From Nocardia inohanensis NBRC 100128 (GTDB lineage: Bacteria; Actinomycetota; Actinomycetes; Mycobacteriales; Mycobacteriaceae), in NCBI RefSeq assembly GCF_001612945.1, contig NZ_BDBK01000016.1, positions 310,001-374,000 of the forward strand: DNA of 64,000 nt. Reading direction: 5' to 3'. A program made the position numbers and the translations under genes. Positions 51,883 through 59,588 of the stretch are shown here, in pieces; position 1 is the first letter of the stretch; each line of letters opens with the position of its first letter. The notes beneath the pieces are model-generated. The model was not told where the DNA came from. It worked only from the letters and a program-made list of their open reading frames with translations, and ran no database searches.

Positions 51883-53076
51883 ATGAAGAACGAACGGATT
51901 CTCATCGCCGGCGCCGGCATAGCCGGACTGACCCTGGCGTACTGGCTCGCCCGGCACGGGTTCCGGCCCACCGTCGTCGAGCGGGCGACGCGGTTGCGCA
52001 CCGGCGGACAGGGCGTGGACATCCGCGCCGAGGCCATCGAGATCGTCGAGCGGATGGGTCTGCTGGATGAGATACGCGCGGCGGCAACCGATGTCACCGG
52101 CATGCGGTTCGTCGACGCGGCCGGCGGCGAACTCGCTCGCATCGACATGCGCGCCACCAGGGACCGGTCCGGCAGCGCGGAAGTGGAGATCATGCGCGGC
52201 GACCTGGTGCGTATGCTGCACGACGCCGCCTCCGGCACAGTCGAATTCCGCTTCGGTGACTCGATCACCGCCCTCGCGCAGGATGCCGACGGCGTCACCG
52301 TCACCTTCGAACACGGCGAACCGCAGCGCTTCGACCTGGTCGTCGGCGCCGAAGGGTTGCACTCGGCGGTCCGGCGGCTCGCCTTCGGGCCCGAATCCGA
52401 ATTCGTGCAATACCGTGGGCATTACTTCGCCTTCGGCAATGCCGACGCCGCACTCGGGCCGGATCGGTGGGTGACCATGCACAACCCGGAACCCGGCCGG
52501 ATGGTCGGCGTCTATCGATCCGGAAACCACCCGCAAGCCAAGGCGTACTTCATGTTCCGGAGCCCGGAGCTCGATTACGACTATCGCGACCCGGAATCCG
52601 CGCGCCGACTGCTGCGCGCACACTTCGCCGCTGAAAACGGCTGGCAGGCAACGCAATTGCTGGCGGACGCCATGGCGGATCCCGAACTGTACTTCGATGC
52701 CCTCGCCCAGGTGCGAATGGATACCTGGTCGACGGGCCGCGTGGCGCTGGTAGGCGACGCCGCCTACTGTGCCTCCCCGGTCTCCGGCGCCGGCGCGGAG
52801 CTCGCCATAGTCGGCGCATATCGCCTCGCGACCGAATTGGCCTCGGCGGCAGGCGATTTCCGCACCGCCTTCCCGCGGTACCGGCAGGCGCACCACCCGC
52901 TCGTCGTCCGCAAACACAAAGTCGGGGCGAACTTGCGGTTGATGGTGCCGGTGTCGCGGTGGGGTATGTGGGCGCGGAACGTGGTGCTCCGGGTCACCGG
53001 ATTTCTCCTCCACTTTCAACCCCCGTTCGTCGGAATAGTGACCGAGGAGGCCGAAAGTGGAGCAAAACTCCGGTGA
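51883..53076 (+). CDS. FAD-dependent aromatic-type monooxygenase
   Basis: A 397-residue class A flavoprotein monooxygenase. Rossmann motif ILIAGAGIAGLTLAYWLARH (GxGxxG) at residue 6, the DG-type segment DLVVGAEGLHSAVRRLAFG in the middle, and the GD motif RVALVGDAAYCASPVSGAGA at about residue 290. It resembles TetX- and PHBH-like enzymes that hydroxylate or inactivate aromatic compounds. The substrate is unknown. Start ATG 51883; the GTG six bases earlier is possible. Repressed, presumably, by the divergent TetR. Its stop abuts the stop of the convergent NmrA gene with no base between. Confidence 0.92.
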   Translation: MKNERILIAGAGIAGLTLAYWLARHGFRPTVVERATRLRTGGQGVDIRAEAIEIVERMGLLDEIRAAATDVTGMRFVDAAGGELARIDMRATRDRSGSAEVEIMRGDLVRMLHDAASGTVEFRFGDSITALAQDADGVTVTFEHGEPQRFDLVVGAEGLHSAVRRLAFGPESEFVQYRGHYFAFGNADAALGPDRWVTMHNPEPGRMVGVYRSGNHPQAKAYFMFRSPELDYDYRDPESARRLLRAHFAAENGWQATQLLADAMADPELYFDALAQVRMDTWSTGRVALVGDAAYCASPVSGAGAELAIVGAYRLATELASAAGDFRTAFPRYRQAHHPLVVRKHKVGANLRLMVPVSRWGMWARNVVLRVTGFLLHFQPPFVGIVTEEAESGAKLR

Positions 53077-53973
53077 CTACTTCAGCACCTCCTTGATCCG
53101 TGCCGCACCCGACTCCGCCAGCCACTCGTCGAAGGTGCGCAGACCCGGCAGCAGTTCGCGCAGCGCGGGAATGTCGGCGTGCCAGCCCTCGTCGGCTCGC
53201 GACATCTTCCAGACCTGGTGCATCTGCTCGCCGAGGGCGATCGCGTCCGCCTCGGCGAGCTCCCGGTAGTGAATCCGCCGGCCGACGGCGGCGCTGATGG
53301 CGGCGGCCGCCGCGACCGGGGTCGGGTCGTCGCCGGCCAATTCCAGCACGCGGCCATGGAATTTCGCCGGCTCTTCGAAGGCGGCGACGGCGAAGGCGGC
53401 GACGTCGCCGACCGCGATCACCTGCAACGGCCGGTCGCCCGGGAAGACGTGCAGGTGCACATCGCCGTCGCGAATGCCGTCCACCGGAGTGCCTTGGAAG
53501 AGGTAGTTCTCCATGAATCGCACCGGACGCAGGATCGTCCACTGCGATCCGCCGGCCCGCACCGCGTCTTCGATGCGGCGCTTGCCGTGCACGCCCCAGA
53601 CCCCTTCGCGCTTGAACGAGGCAATCCCGGTGAAGACGATGGTCTTCACTCCGGCTGCCTTGGCGGCGGCCACCATTCGTTCGCCGCGCTCGGCCTCCAG
53701 CTCGGCATCCCAGCCGGTCGGCCCGTAAGTGGCGGGCGGGACCAGGAACAGCGCCCCGGCCCCGGCCACCGCCGCCTCGACCGACGCCGCGTCGTCGAAG
53801 TCGCCCACCGCCAACTCGGCCCCGGCGGCCCGCAACTCCTGCGCGGCAACCGCTTCCGGATCACGAACCAGCACGCGCACCCGCCGCCCCGCCGCCAGCA
53901 ACTGCCGGGCGGTCGCACCACCCTGCTTGCCGGTGGCGCCGGTGACCAGTACGAGATCGCTCTGTACAGACAT
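53077..53973 (-). CDS. NmrA/SDR-a5-like NAD(P)-binding protein
   Basis: A 298-residue atypical short-chain dehydrogenase. LVLVTGATGKQGGATARQLL at residue 7 is the GxxGxxG NAD(P)-binding motif, and VRVLVRDPEA follows as in NmrA-like proteins. The central YDxxxK-type active site is not clear. HGKRRIEDAVRAGGSQWTIL then RPVRFMENYL match the NmrA/QOR2-type quinone reductase group. Probably a redox sensor or quinone oxidoreductase. It is divergent from the next tetR gene. Confidence 0.88.
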   Translation of the reverse strand: MSVQSDLVLVTGATGKQGGATARQLLAAGRRVRVLVRDPEAVAAQELRAAGAELAVGDFDDAASVEAAVAGAGALFLVPPATYGPTGWDAELEAERGERMVAAAKAAGVKTIVFTGIASFKREGVWGVHGKRRIEDAVRAGGSQWTILRPVRFMENYLFQGTPVDGIRDGDVHLHVFPGDRPLQVIAVGDVAAFAVAAFEEPAKFHGRVLELAGDDPTPVAAAAAISAAVGRRIHYRELAEADAIALGEQMHQVWKMSRADEGWHADIPALRELLPGLRTFDEWLAESGAARIKEVLK

Positions 53974-53998
53974 GTTCGCCCTGTCCTTCGGTAGTATT

Positions 53999-54014
53999 CG
54001 GGTCGGTCGACCCG
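53999..54014. promoter_or_regulatory. TetR operator between NmrA-like gene and tetR
   Basis: CGGGTCG-GT-CGACCCG, a perfect 7-bp-arm palindrome, 26 bases upstream of the NmrA-family start and about 60 upstream of the divergent tetR. GGTCGACC-type cores are common in TetR sites. The likely binder is the TetR protein encoded at 54077. Confidence 0.7.
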
Positions 54015-54076
54015 TATCCGGACGCTATGCCGCGCCGAACCGGGCGGCCAGCGCCGGAAAAGGAAGCCGTAACGAA

Positions 54077-55066
54077 ATGACCGCACCCGCACCGCGATCC
54101 AGCACTCCGCGCATCCCCGGCGCACCGTCCGGATCGAACCGCACCGCATCGACGGTGGCCGGGCCGAGCTCATTTGCCGCCGCGCATCGGGTGGAAACGC
54201 CCGCCGGGACATCGCGCGCGCCAGCCGCATCGACTGCCGTTGGGCGGCCGGAAATCTCGGGCGGGGGACCGCACGGGAACACCACGCCGGCAGCGCCTTC
54301 CGCCGGTGGGGCGCGGGTGGACGCGCGGCGGAATCGGGCGCTGGTGCTGGCGGCGGCGCAGCGGGCGCTGGCGGAGGAGGGCACGGGGGTTTCGCTGGCG
54401 GAGATCGCGCGGCGAGCCGGGGTCGGGGCGGGGACGGTGCATCGGCATTTCCCCAGTAAGACAGCGCTGCTCGAAGCCGTCATGCAGCAGCGGCTGGATC
54501 GGTTGACCGCGTTGGCCGTCGGGTATCGGGGGGCGCCGGATGCCGGGGTGGCGTTCTTCGCGTTCTGCACCGAGGTGGTGGCGTCTACGCCGCGCAATCA
54601 GGCGTTGTGCGACATTCTCGAAAAAGACGGCTGGCCAAGGGAATTGATGCGGGAGGCGGGGGAGCGGTTTCATCTGGCGCTGGTGGACCTGCTGGCGGCG
54701 GCACAGGCGCAGGGGGCGGTGCGCGCGGATGTCACCATCGCCGATGTGCTGGCGTTGTTCACCGGATGCGTTGCCATTCAACGGTTGCCGGGGAGCGGGC
54801 CCGGATTGGCGCGCGGAGTGACCCTGGTGCTCGATGCGCTGCGGGCCGCACCGGTGAACGCCGGCGTTACGAAACCCGGAACTTCCGTTGTATGGCGTGA
54901 CGAAACCGGGGGTGGTTCCGTTACGGCCGATGCGCACTGCCCGGTCTGCGCGACGCTGATCCGGCACAGCGGGACCGGTCGGCCCGCTCGCTACTGCTCG
55001 CCCGCCTGCCGTCAGAAAGCACACCGCCGCCGCCACTCTCCGGCGGCCGTGATCGAAAACTGCTGA
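54077..55066 (+). CDS. TetR regulator with long N-terminal tail and C-terminal zinc-finger-like end
   Basis: A 329-residue protein. The first 80 residues are Pro/Ala/Ser/Thr-rich, low complexity. The TetR DNA-binding domain follows (RRNRALVLAAAQRALAEEGT, then ARRAGVGAGTVHRHFPSKTA). Its ligand domain is usual. The last 50 residues are added: HCPVCATLIRHSGTGRPARYCSPACRQKAHRRR, here cut as HCPVCATLI and RPARYCSPACRQKAHRRR, a CxxC...CxxxC pattern like small actinobacterial zinc fingers. The start could be further inside if the tail is not translated. It is divergent from the NmrA-like gene. Confidence 0.78.
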   Translation: MTAPAPRSSTPRIPGAPSGSNRTASTVAGPSSFAAAHRVETPAGTSRAPAASTAVGRPEISGGGPHGNTTPAAPSAGGARVDARRNRALVLAAAQRALAEEGTGVSLAEIARRAGVGAGTVHRHFPSKTALLEAVMQQRLDRLTALAVGYRGAPDAGVAFFAFCTEVVASTPRNQALCDILEKDGWPRELMREAGERFHLALVDLLAAAQAQGAVRADVTIADVLALFTGCVAIQRLPGSGPGLARGVTLVLDALRAAPVNAGVTKPGTSVVWRDETGGGSVTADAHCPVCATLIRHSGTGRPARYCSPACRQKAHRRRHSPAAVIENC

Positions 55067-55133
55067 CAGAGAGATGAACTCGTGACCCGCGATGGGGGCG
55101 GGAAACCGAGGGGTGCGGCGTTAGGCTCCCAGC

Positions 55134-56495
55134 GTGGTGTGGGTTTCGGCGGTGGCTTTCGGTGTGGCTTGGTGGCTCGGTTTGTATCTGTTGGCGCGAG
55201 ATACGCGAAAACCGGTGCTGTGCAGAGCCGGAGCCGGACTGCTGGCCTATGCGGCAGCGGTGATCGCGGATGCTCTGGCCGCCGATACCGCCTGGTTCGA
55301 CGGCGTGCGGATCGTGCTGGTCTGCGTGCCCGCGCTGGCCTGGAGCGGCGTGCTCATCCGATTGCTACCCGAGCGCTGGGCAGATCGAGTGGACCGGCTG
55401 TGGCGGCTGGTGCTGATTCCGGTATTCGTGGCATTGGCCATGCCGGCGGCGGCCGGGCTGATGCCGGTCGCGTATCTGCTCGGCACGCTGATGATTCTGG
55501 TGCTGCTCGGTTCGCTGCTGGCCATCCTCGGGCAGCACTCCGAATGGGCCGATGACGCCAGGCGATCGGTGGCGGGACTGCTCACGGTCGGGGCGCTCAT
55601 GTTCGGGCTCAGCGCGGCGCTGATCCTGCTCGGGTTCAACGTGCTGCCGCGCACCGCGATGCTCTCCGGCGTCGCGGTGGATCTGGTGCTGCTCGGCATC
55701 GGCATCGCGGTGCTGGACGCCTTCGACGAAGGCGAAGCGCTGCGCGCGGATATGACGCGCTCACTGCTGGTGTCGGCGGCGACGGCGACCGTGTTCGGCG
55801 GGCAGGCGGCCGTCGCCATCGTGTTGACGGGGGAGCGAACCGCCCTGGTGGCCTTGCTGTTCGGCGCGGTCGGGGCGGCCATCGCCCTACAGGTGCTGAA
55901 CGCGCCCTTGCAGGCGGGCGTGGATCGGCTGGCCTTCGCCTCCGCCCCCGAACTGCGGGAGGCGCGCACCGAGCTGCGGGAGGCCGCGGACGCGCTGCCG
56001 CGCAAGGACACCGAGACCGGGCTGGCGGCGCTCGGCGAGGAGGAATTCGCGCGGCTCACCCGGCGCGCGCTCAGCCATTACGCCGATCTGGGCAAGCTGG
56101 TCTCCAATCCGCTGGTCGATCTGCCCGTCATCGACTCCCGGCTGCGCGGCCGGGACCCGGTCGGCCCGCTGGATCGCGCGACCGAACTCAAAGCGCTGCT
56201 GAGCGAGAGCATCACCGCCTTGAAACCGCGCACCGGCGCGGACTTCGGCACCAGCGAGGAGTGGCGGCACTACAACTCGGTCTACTTCTATTACGTGGCC
56301 GGCATCCGCCCGTACAGCGTCCGCACCAAGCGCACCGACCTGGATCCGGTCTCGCGCAAAGCGCTGACCTGGTTCGTCGATCAGGTTCCCGAACGCACCC
56401 TGCACAACTGGCAGAACGCGGCAGCCAAGCTCATTGCCGCGCAACTGCGTTCGAGCCTCGACAGCGTGCCGACCAGCATCCGGAAAGTGTCCTGA
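55134..56495 (+). CDS. polytopic membrane protein of unknown function with cytosolic C-terminal half
   Basis: A 453-residue protein. Its N-terminal 270 residues hold about eight or nine hydrophobic segments. The remaining 180 are soluble and helical, with charged stretches (RTELREAADALPRKDTETGL, then EEWRHYNSVYFYYVAGIRPY). No family recognised. The region SEEWRHYNSVYFYYVAGIRPYS, here split, and the last residues KLIAAQLRSSLDSVPTSIRK look folded, not random. The start is uncertain: GTG 55134 opens directly into the first helix. No partner gene evident. Confidence 0.65.
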   Translation: MVWVSAVAFGVAWWLGLYLLARDTRKPVLCRAGAGLLAYAAAVIADALAADTAWFDGVRIVLVCVPALAWSGVLIRLLPERWADRVDRLWRLVLIPVFVALAMPAAAGLMPVAYLLGTLMILVLLGSLLAILGQHSEWADDARRSVAGLLTVGALMFGLSAALILLGFNVLPRTAMLSGVAVDLVLLGIGIAVLDAFDEGEALRADMTRSLLVSAATATVFGGQAAVAIVLTGERTALVALLFGAVGAAIALQVLNAPLQAGVDRLAFASAPELREARTELREAADALPRKDTETGLAALGEEEFARLTRRALSHYADLGKLVSNPLVDLPVIDSRLRGRDPVGPLDRATELKALLSESITALKPRTGADFGTSEEWRHYNSVYFYYVAGIRPYSVRTKRTDLDPVSRKALTWFVDQVPERTLHNWQNAAAKLIAAQLRSSLDSVPTSIRKVS

Positions 56496-56597
56496 CCAGC
56501 GGCCGGCAGTAGTTTGCAGGCATTGGCGTGGTCATGGCAGCGCCCGCCGGGCCACCTTCGGAGCAGCACGAATCACCGAAGGAAGGACCTGATTCCG

Positions 56598-57011
56598 ATG
56601 ACCACCGCCACCGCTCCCACCGCCCGCCGCATCGCCGGCCTGACCCCCCTGCGCCTGGCCTACGAGGCCGACGGCATCGCCACCCTGCTCTCCGGCGTCG
56701 CGATCACCGCCCTTGCCGCCGTGCTGGATTCGCCCCTCGGCCTCTCCGTCGAGGTGCTGCTGGCCACCGGCGTCTTCTTCATCGCCTACGCGGTCTGCGT
56801 GCTCGTAGTGGCCACTCGCCGCGTCATCCCGCGTCGCCCAGCCGCGATCATCGCCGGGGTCAACATCTTCTGGACCGTCGACAGCCTGGTCACCCTGGCC
56901 GCCGGCTGGCTGCATCCGACCGCCCTCGGCACCGCGGGCATTCTCTTCATCGCCGCCTTCACCGCCGCGATGGCCGCCGCGCAGCTCTGGACCCTGCGCA
57001 CCGAGCGCTGA
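56598..57011 (+). CDS. small four-helix integral membrane protein, 137 aa
   Basis: MTTATAPTARRIAGLTPLRL opens a protein with four hydrophobic segments (about 25-45, 50-70, 80-98, 105-125) and short basic loops (VATRRVIPRRPAA). This layout fits small SPW/DUF-type integral membrane proteins. No function known. An AAGGAAGGA precedes ATG 56598. A strong hairpin follows 14 bases after the stop, so it is a short transcription unit. Confidence 0.7.
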   Translation: MTTATAPTARRIAGLTPLRLAYEADGIATLLSGVAITALAAVLDSPLGLSVEVLLATGVFFIAYAVCVLVVATRRVIPRRPAAIIAGVNIFWTVDSLVTLAAGWLHPTALGTAGILFIAAFTAAMAAAQLWTLRTER

Positions 57012-57025
57012 CCCGCTCGGCCCGA

Positions 57026-57056
57026 CGCCGCCCGGCATTGCCGCCGGGCGGCGTTT
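57026..57056 (+). terminator. hairpin terminator after the 137-aa membrane protein
   Basis: CGCCGCCCGGC, six bases, GCCGGGCGGCG, then TTT. A perfect 11-bp stem 14 bases after the stop at 57011 and 60 bases before the stop of the convergent tetR. Confidence 0.8.
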
Positions 57057-57114
57057 CGCGTCGGACGAACCGCGACCGAGTCCGCTGTCCCGGGTCGCGA
57101 CCCGGCCCCCAACG

Positions 57115-57711
57115 CTATTCGTGGGTCGCCGCCCGCTGCCCGGGCGGCCTCAGGCCGTCCAGGACGATGCGCAGTACCCGGGCGGCGGCTGCCGGGTCCG
57201 GGTCGCCCGGGCCGGTGTAGACCTGGAGGGTCATCAGCAGCTTGACGTCGTCGGCGGGGATGTCGGCGCGCAGATCGCCTGCGGCGCGGGCTTGTTCGAT
57301 CATTCGATCGATCCGGTCGGTGAGCCGGTCGCGGACCTCGTGCAGGTCGGCGTGGACCTTGATGGCGCGGTGCAGGGTGGGCTCGATAGCGGAAGCCAAT
57401 GCGCCCAAACGTAGTTCGAGACATTCGCCCAGAAAGCGGGTGAGCGCGGCCCAGGCCGTGGGTTCCGCGTCGGACGCCGCGGTCGCCAGGTCGGCGAGCC
57501 GGGACAGGTGGGCGTGTGAGACGCCGACGATCAGCGCGTCCCGGTCCGGGAAGCGGCGGTAGAGGGTGCCGACTCCGACGCCGGCGCGGTCGGCGATCTC
57601 CTTCATCGGCACCTCGGTGCCGTGATCCCGGAACGCGTCGAGGGCGGCGTTCAGGATCTGATCCCGATTACCGCGGGCGTCGGCGCGCAGTTGCTCGGCC
57701 GTGGTCCTCAC
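57115..57711 (-). CDS. TetR/AcrR family regulator
   Basis: A 198-residue TetR protein. NRDQILNAALDAFRDHGTEV at residue 15 and ADRAGVGVGTLYRRFPDRDA are the DNA-binding domain. The C-terminal RADIPADDVKLLMTLQVY resembles the TetR_C group that regulates monooxygenases or drug-efflux genes. Start GTG 57709-57711. Divergent from the FAD monooxygenase at 57804 with a large inverted repeat between them. Confidence 0.9.
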   Translation of the reverse strand: MRTTAEQLRADARGNRDQILNAALDAFRDHGTEVPMKEIADRAGVGVGTLYRRFPDRDALIVGVSHAHLSRLADLATAASDAEPTAWAALTRFLGECLELRLGALASAIEPTLHRAIKVHADLHEVRDRLTDRIDRMIEQARAAGDLRADIPADDVKLLMTLQVYTGPGDPDPAAAARVLRIVLDGLRPPGQRAATHE

Positions 57712-57720
57712 CTCCGAAGA

Positions 57721-57786
57721 ATAAGTGGACGAAATTCTTCCGTTTAGCGTAGCATCGAGCTAAGCGGACGGAATTCGTCCACTTAT
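57721..57786. promoter_or_regulatory. large inverted repeat, TetR operator region
   Basis: Two 26-base arms, 57721-57746 and 57761-57786, match in 22 of 26 positions as inverted copies. ATAAGTGGACGAA opens the first and TTCGTCCACTTAT closes the second. Each arm is itself roughly palindromic (GGAC-GGAATTC-GTCC in the second). They occupy nearly the whole gap between the divergent tetR and the FAD monooxygenase. TetR dimers probably bind each arm. Confidence 0.8.
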
Positions 57787-57803
57787 GAGCCGAGGTGGTA
57801 GTC

Positions 57804-58916
57804 ATGAGCGCATCCGTACTGATCTCAGGAGCCGGTATCGGGGGCTCGACGCTGGCGTACTGGCTGGGGCGCAACGGGTTCGACGTGACCGTGGTCGAAC
57901 GCGCCGCCGGGCAGCGCTCCAGCGGGAACCCGATCGATGTGCGCGGAGCGGCGTGGCGGGTGGTCGAGGAGATGGGCGTGCTGCCCGAATTGCGTGCGGC
58001 GGCAACCCATGTCGACCGGCTGACCTTCGTCGATGCCGCCGGGCGGCGAAAGGCGTCGATGCGCACCGCGGGCGGGCGCGGAGCGGCGAGCGGCGAAGTC
58101 GAGCTGGCGCGTGCGGAATTGGCGGCTATCCTGCTGGAATCGGCCGAGGGGCAGGCCCGGATGTTCTGGGGTGACAGCATTTCCGGCCTCGAGCAGGACG
58201 AATCCGGGGTCGATGTCACCTTCGAGCATGCCGCGCCCGCCCGCTTCGACTACGTGGTCGGCGCGGACGGACTGCACTCCACCGTGCGCCGCCTGGTCTT
58301 CGGAGCGGAGCGGGATTTCGTGCGGCACATGGGAATGTACGTGGCCACGCTGCCGGTGGACCGGACCTTCGGCGGCGACCGCGAGGTCGTCATGTACAAC
58401 GAGCCCGGCCGGTCGGTCTCGGTGCATCCGGCGGGCGGAAAGCCCCTCGCCGCCTTCATGTTCCGTGCCGCCGCCGTGCCGGACTACGACTATCGCGACA
58501 CCGCCCAGCACAAGCGGCTGGTGCTCGATGCCTTCGACGGCCGCACCGGAATCTTCGGCGACCTGCTCGATCAGGTCCGCGCCGCCGGGGACCTCTACTT
58601 CGATTCCGTCAGCCGAGTCTCCTTGCCGCGCTGGACGGCAGGGCGTGTCACCCTGCTCGGTGACGCCGGCTCCAGCCTGTCCCTGTTCGGCGACGGCTCC
58701 AGCCTCGCCATCGCGGGCGCGCACACCCTCGCCGCGGAGCTGACCCGGACGCCCGGTGACCCCGGCGCGGCGCTGTACCGCTACGAACAGCGGCAACGCG
58801 AACTGTCCAAGCCCGCGCTGCGGGGCTTCCGGACCGCGGGCGCGCTCATTGTCCCCGCCTCACGTGTCGCGATCGCCTTGCGCGACACGGCGATCCGCGT
58901 CCTGCCTCAGCGGTGA
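57804..58916 (+). CDS. FAD-dependent monooxygenase, paralogous to the one at 51883
   Basis: A 370-residue class A flavoprotein monooxygenase. SVLISGAGIGGSTLAYWLGR is the GxGxxG Rossmann motif; FDYVVGADGLHSTVRRLVFG is the DG-type segment; VTLLGDAGSSLSLFGDGSSL is the GD motif. Overall layout matches the protein at 51883-53076, including a VEREA/RAAGQRSSGNPIDVRG region where substrate specificity may differ. Start ATG 57804; GTG 57795 is also possible. Presumably repressed by the divergent TetR. Substrate unknown. Confidence 0.92.
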   Translation: MSASVLISGAGIGGSTLAYWLGRNGFDVTVVERAAGQRSSGNPIDVRGAAWRVVEEMGVLPELRAAATHVDRLTFVDAAGRRKASMRTAGGRGAASGEVELARAELAAILLESAEGQARMFWGDSISGLEQDESGVDVTFEHAAPARFDYVVGADGLHSTVRRLVFGAERDFVRHMGMYVATLPVDRTFGGDREVVMYNEPGRSVSVHPAGGKPLAAFMFRAAAVPDYDYRDTAQHKRLVLDAFDGRTGIFGDLLDQVRAAGDLYFDSVSRVSLPRWTAGRVTLLGDAGSSLSLFGDGSSLAIAGAHTLAAELTRTPGDPGAALYRYEQRQRELSKPALRGFRTAGALIVPASRVAIALRDTAIRVLPQR

Positions 58917-58990
58917 GCCGATATCGGCGCGGCGTTCACCACCGATTCGGTCGACCGTGATCCGTGGTGTGCCCCCGCAGCTGTGACCGG

Positions 58991-59410
58991 CTACAGCAGG
59001 TCGCTGACGTCGTCCGGGACGTCGACCGCGTACTTGCGCAGCGTCTCCATCGGCACCACCTCGAGGGCGTTCTCGTGGGTGGCGGCCAGCACCACCGGCG
59101 CCGCCACCCCGTCCTCGTGGGCGTGCAGCCAGCGCACCGCCACCACGCACCAGCGGTCGCCCGGCTGTAGTCCGGGGAAGTTGTTCTCCGGGCGCGCGGT
59201 GATCAGGTCGTTGCCGATCGATTTCTGATGCTCCAGGAATTCCGCGGTTACAACGGTGCAGACGGTGTGGCTGCCAAGATCTTCGGGGCCGGTGCTACAG
59301 CATCCGTCCCGGTAAAAGCCGGTGAGAGGATCGGTGCCACACTCCTCCAGCGGTCCCCCAAGCACATTTCGATCGGTCACGTCGCCGATCCTATTGTCTC
59401 GGTGTCGCAT
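58991..59410 (-). CDS. DUF2237 family protein
   Basis: A 139-residue protein. RNVLGGPLEECGTDPLTGFY, RDGCCSTGPEDLGSHTVC, and GDRWCVVAVRWLHAHEDGVA are the DUF2237 conserved regions, with all cysteines present. ATHENALEVVPMETLRKYAV ends it as usual. Function unknown; bacterial and yeast members are small cytosolic proteins. Start ATG 59408-59410 has GGAAGGAG upstream. It is divergent from ftsY with about 180 bases between. Confidence 0.88.
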   Translation of the reverse strand: MRHRDNRIGDVTDRNVLGGPLEECGTDPLTGFYRDGCCSTGPEDLGSHTVCTVVTAEFLEHQKSIGNDLITARPENNFPGLQPGDRWCVVAVRWLHAHEDGVAAPVVLAATHENALEVVPMETLRKYAVDVPDDVSDLL

Positions 59411-59588
59411 TCGCCGCTCCTTCCGCACTGTGGTGCGATGTTGAGCAAACCGGTCGGTCGTTGTCCCGATTGGGCCGGCTTGCTCCGGCGTGTCCATAGC
59501 CGATGCGTACCCGATGTGTGTTAGACGACACTGCTCCGAAACCCGTCGGTAGGTGTGTGAATCCGGCAACTCGGAGGGTTCTGAAAGG

